Below the pieces are notes generated by a model that was not told where the DNA came from, made no database searches, and saw only the letters and a program-made list of their open reading frames with translations. The position numbers and the translations under genes were made by a program. Below are positions 56,067 to 57,327 of a stretch of 57,327 nt of DNA, one piece after another. Numbering within the stretch: position 1 is the first letter of the stretch; each line of letters starts with the position of its first letter. The stretch is from Verrucomicrobia bacterium UBA1200 (GTDB taxonomy: Bacteria > Verrucomicrobiota > Kiritimatiellia > RFP12 > UBA1067), in contig DBXY01000025.1 in assembly GCA_002309765.1 (NCBI GenBank), positions 1-57,327 on the forward strand, read 5' to 3'.

Positions 56067-56083
56067 TTGGCACAGTATTTGCT
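56067..56083 (+). promoter_or_regulatory. Sigma-54 promoter of the metallophosphoesterase gene
   Basis: TTGGCACAGTATTTGCT matches the sigma-54 consensus YTGGCACGrNNNTTGCW at all fixed positions but one. GG (56069-56070) and GC (56081-56082) have the exact spacing required. Transcription would start near 56094, just before GGAGGTG (56098-56104). A 7-bp inverted repeat (CAGTGCG 55995-56001, CGCACTG 56023-56029) upstream could be an activator site. Confidence 0.75.
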
Positions 56084-56109
56084 GTCTTTTGGAAGACGGA
56101 GGTGCACTT

Positions 56110-56844
56110 TTGCGATATGCTATAATTTCAGACATCCACGCGAACCCGGCGGCGCTGGAGAAGGTTCTCGCGGATTCGGCACTGGCTGGTGCCGAGAAGG
56201 TGGTCTGCGCCGGTGATGTGGTGGGATACGGGTACGATCCAGTTACGACGATTAAGATTCTCCGTGAACGGGGGATACCTACGGTGCTTGGAAACCATGA
56301 TGCGGCTGTTGTGGGGTGGATCGATACCGCAGACATGATTGGCCACGCCCGCGACACGGACGAGATGCATCTTAAAGAGTTGGGATCGGATGACTTGGAC
56401 TGGCTGAAGACGCTGCCGTATGTTTATGAGGATGATAACTTGGCCGTTGCGCACGCGAACTTTGCCTGCCCGCAAGGTATGGGGTATATCTATGACAAGT
56501 TTGATGCCCGCCACTCGTTTATCTGCCAAGACGCGGCGCGGATTCTGTTTGTAGGCCATACCCATCTGGAGGCGTTATACGGTTTCGGATTCGCTTCGGA
56601 CCCGCACTTCCCGGATTGCCGTTCCGCTCAACCTCATGACTTCGAGTTGGCTGATGGTTGGCGTTACCTTATCAACGTCGGTTCCGTAGGGTACCCGCGT
56701 GTGAAACCCTATTCAAGTTACGTCCTTTACGATTCAGAGACGGGGATTGTTCGTTTCCGCAAGGTCGAATTCGACTTCAATGGATATGTCTCGGCCCTGC
56801 GGGCGAAGTCAATCCCGGTTCCCGATTGGCTTGAGGAGAAGTAA
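56110..56844 (+). CDS. Calcineurin-like metallophosphoesterase
   Basis: A 244-residue cytoplasmic phosphoesterase. A TTG start at 56110 is chosen because GGAGGTG lies 5 bases upstream and the protein then begins MRYAIISDIHAN, the normal N-terminus of the family. The metal ligands are complete: SDIHAN (Asp8, His10), CAGDVVGYG, LGNHD, AHANF and GHTH. The closest pattern is the YfcE/COG0639-type diadenosine tetraphosphatase and phosphodiesterase group. The substrate is unknown. It stands alone behind a sigma-54 promoter, which suggests regulated rather than housekeeping expression. Confidence 0.88.
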   Translation: MRYAIISDIHANPAALEKVLADSALAGAEKVVCAGDVVGYGYDPVTTIKILRERGIPTVLGNHDAAVVGWIDTADMIGHARDTDEMHLKELGSDDLDWLKTLPYVYEDDNLAVAHANFACPQGMGYIYDKFDARHSFICQDAARILFVGHTHLEALYGFGFASDPHFPDCRSAQPHDFELADGWRYLINVGSVGYPRVKPYSSYVLYDSETGIVRFRKVEFDFNGYVSALRAKSIPVPDWLEEK

Positions 56845-56880
56845 TCGACACTGCTGGCAAGTCGTATAAAAAACCGCCCA

Positions 56881-56940
56881 GTTCGTCAAATAGAAAGGAC
56901 ACTCTTTGATGAATGATGAGTTCATTGCGTTCGTCAAATA
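56881..56940 (+). repeat. 12-bp exact direct repeat at the edge of the insertion sequence
   Basis: GTTCGTCAAATA occurs at 56881-56892 and again at 56929-56940, 48 bp apart; each is followed by GGACAC within a few bases. The second copy lies right at the transposase end, so the pair may mark the element's boundary or an earlier insertion. Confidence 0.45.
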
Positions 56941-56956
56941 CTGGACACTTTCCTAA
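56909..56956 (+). other. Short open frame MNDEFIAFVKYWTLS, possibly cut by the insertion
   Basis: An ATG at 56909 with GAAAGGAC 8 bases upstream opens a 15-codon frame that stops at 56956, inside the end of the insertion sequence. It could be the first codons of a gene interrupted by the element, or chance. No function can be assigned. Confidence 0.2.
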
Positions 56957-57327
56957 TGGTTCGTATTTCCGGGCAGTGGTGTTGTCCCGCCCCCGTCCCC
57001 GGGAGCGAATGCCGGCCCCGAAGGGGTGGCGCCGTAAGGCGCCAAGGCCGAGCGGACGGGGGCGGGGGATGAATCCTTTGCGGTCCCTTGCAGCCGCCGT
57101 ACGCGGCGCAGCCTTTTTAGGATTCGGCGATAGAGTTCAATGCCGTTGAGTTTCGCCTTGCGGCGCATGAGCGCGTCCTTGGCTTCCTGCGGCACGTCAG
57201 GGTCGGCAAGAACCCTTGCGTACGGTGTCTTGGGCCTGTCGTATCGGCATGCGAAGCCCTTGGAGTCCCCGCGTTTGGTCTTCGCCACAAGCATCTTGCA
57301 TGGGACGCAGAAGTTCCCCCAGACCGA
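56953..57327 (-). CDS. IS481-like transposase, C-terminal part (5' end outside window)
   Basis: The C-terminal 124 residues of a DDE/integrase-core transposase; its N-terminus and catalytic triad lie beyond the right edge. The frame is open to the last base. NFCVPCKMLVAKTKRG and YDRPKTPYARVLAD, then AKLNGIELYRRILKRLRR, match the usual end of IS481-type integrase-core transposases (NxFxPxxKL, YDxPKTPYxRLL, LNPxxLxxxI). After that point the frame runs on for about 45 residues rich in Pro, Gly and Ala, encoded by a GC-rich hairpin region that probably is not part of the enzyme. Whether the element is complete cannot be judged from this window. Confidence 0.78.
   Translation of the reverse strand, partial: SVWGNFCVPCKMLVAKTKRGDSKGFACRYDRPKTPYARVLADPDVPQEAKDALMRRKAKLNGIELYRRILKRLRRVRRLQGTAKDSSPAPVRSALAPYGATPSGPAFAPGDGGGTTPLPGNTNH
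56986..57066. repeat. GC-rich nested hairpin element in the transposase 3' end
   Basis: CCCGCCCCCGTCC (56986-56998) and GGACGGGGGCGGG (57054-57066) form a perfect 13-bp outer stem. Inside it lie CCCC-GAA-GGGG (57016-57026) and GGCGCC-GTAA-GGCGCC (57028-57043). The folded shape is a cloverleaf-like multi-hairpin, much richer in GC than its surroundings, and resembles REP/palindromic elements. Confidence 0.7.

Larger units (their letters stand above)
56941..57327 (-). mobile_element. Right-hand part of window: end of an insertion sequence
   Basis: The element end is placed near 56941, where the sequence changes to CTGGACACTTTCC just past the transposase stop and the second 12-bp direct repeat ends. 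The opposite end lies outside the window, so the terminal inverted repeat cannot be verified. Confidence 0.45.

Overview
The window looks like a chromosomal segment of a PVC-superphylum bacterium, most likely a gut or rumen Kiritimatiellota/Verrucomicrobiota lineage. That placement is inferred from very large Sec-exported proteins with DUF2341, LamG, PA14, discoidin and autotransporter-type beta-strand repeats, many carbohydrate-active enzymes with no SusC/SusD pair, serine/threonine kinases, and an ECF-like sigma factor next to a kinase. No rRNA, tRNA or CRISPR array was recognised.

1-31.4 kb: a carbohydrate-degradation block. One plus-strand exported glycosidase-like protein (375-3176) converges on a long minus-strand series of closely spaced genes. 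In transcription order these are a GH78 alpha-L-rhamnosidase lipoprotein, a phosphodiesterase/LamG/beta-strand fusion, a BspA-type LRR surface protein, a discoidin/Fn3/PA14 protein, a GH5 enzyme with a large insertion, a thioredoxin-like/discoidin protein, a purple-acid-phosphatase-like protein, a CE12 rhamnogalacturonan acetylesterase, a GH97 enzyme, an HGSNAT-like membrane acetyltransferase, and a propeller + GH63-like fusion. Rhamnosidase plus CE12 suggests an acetylated, rhamnose-containing polysaccharide such as pectic rhamnogalacturonan.

31.4-37.8 kb: a complete type I restriction-modification operon (hsdM-hsdS-hsdR) that looks imported. It is bracketed by an imperfect 19-bp direct repeat and closed by a strong bidirectional terminator.

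37.8-43.7 kb: a 1959-residue exported protein with DUF2341, LamG, beta-strand repeats and two lectin-like domains. It and two other giant exported proteins end in the same kind of tail, GT followed by four hydrophobic residues and one last residue.

43.7-51.5 kb: a plus-strand regulatory/RNA operon: an NtrC-type sigma-54 activator, an exported CxxCxGxG protein, a Ser/Thr kinase, a DUF192 protein and an HrpA-type helicase. The first three junctions are 4-base ATGA overlaps and the last genes also overlap. A 17-bp palindrome and two related half-sites lie between the promoter and the first gene.

51.6-57.3 kb: enolase with its own promoter and terminator; an ECF-like sigma factor with a long insertion, followed by a Ser/Thr kinase; a metallophosphoesterase behind a near-consensus sigma-54 promoter; and, at the right edge, the 3' end of an IS481-like transposase with a GC-rich nested hairpin inside it.
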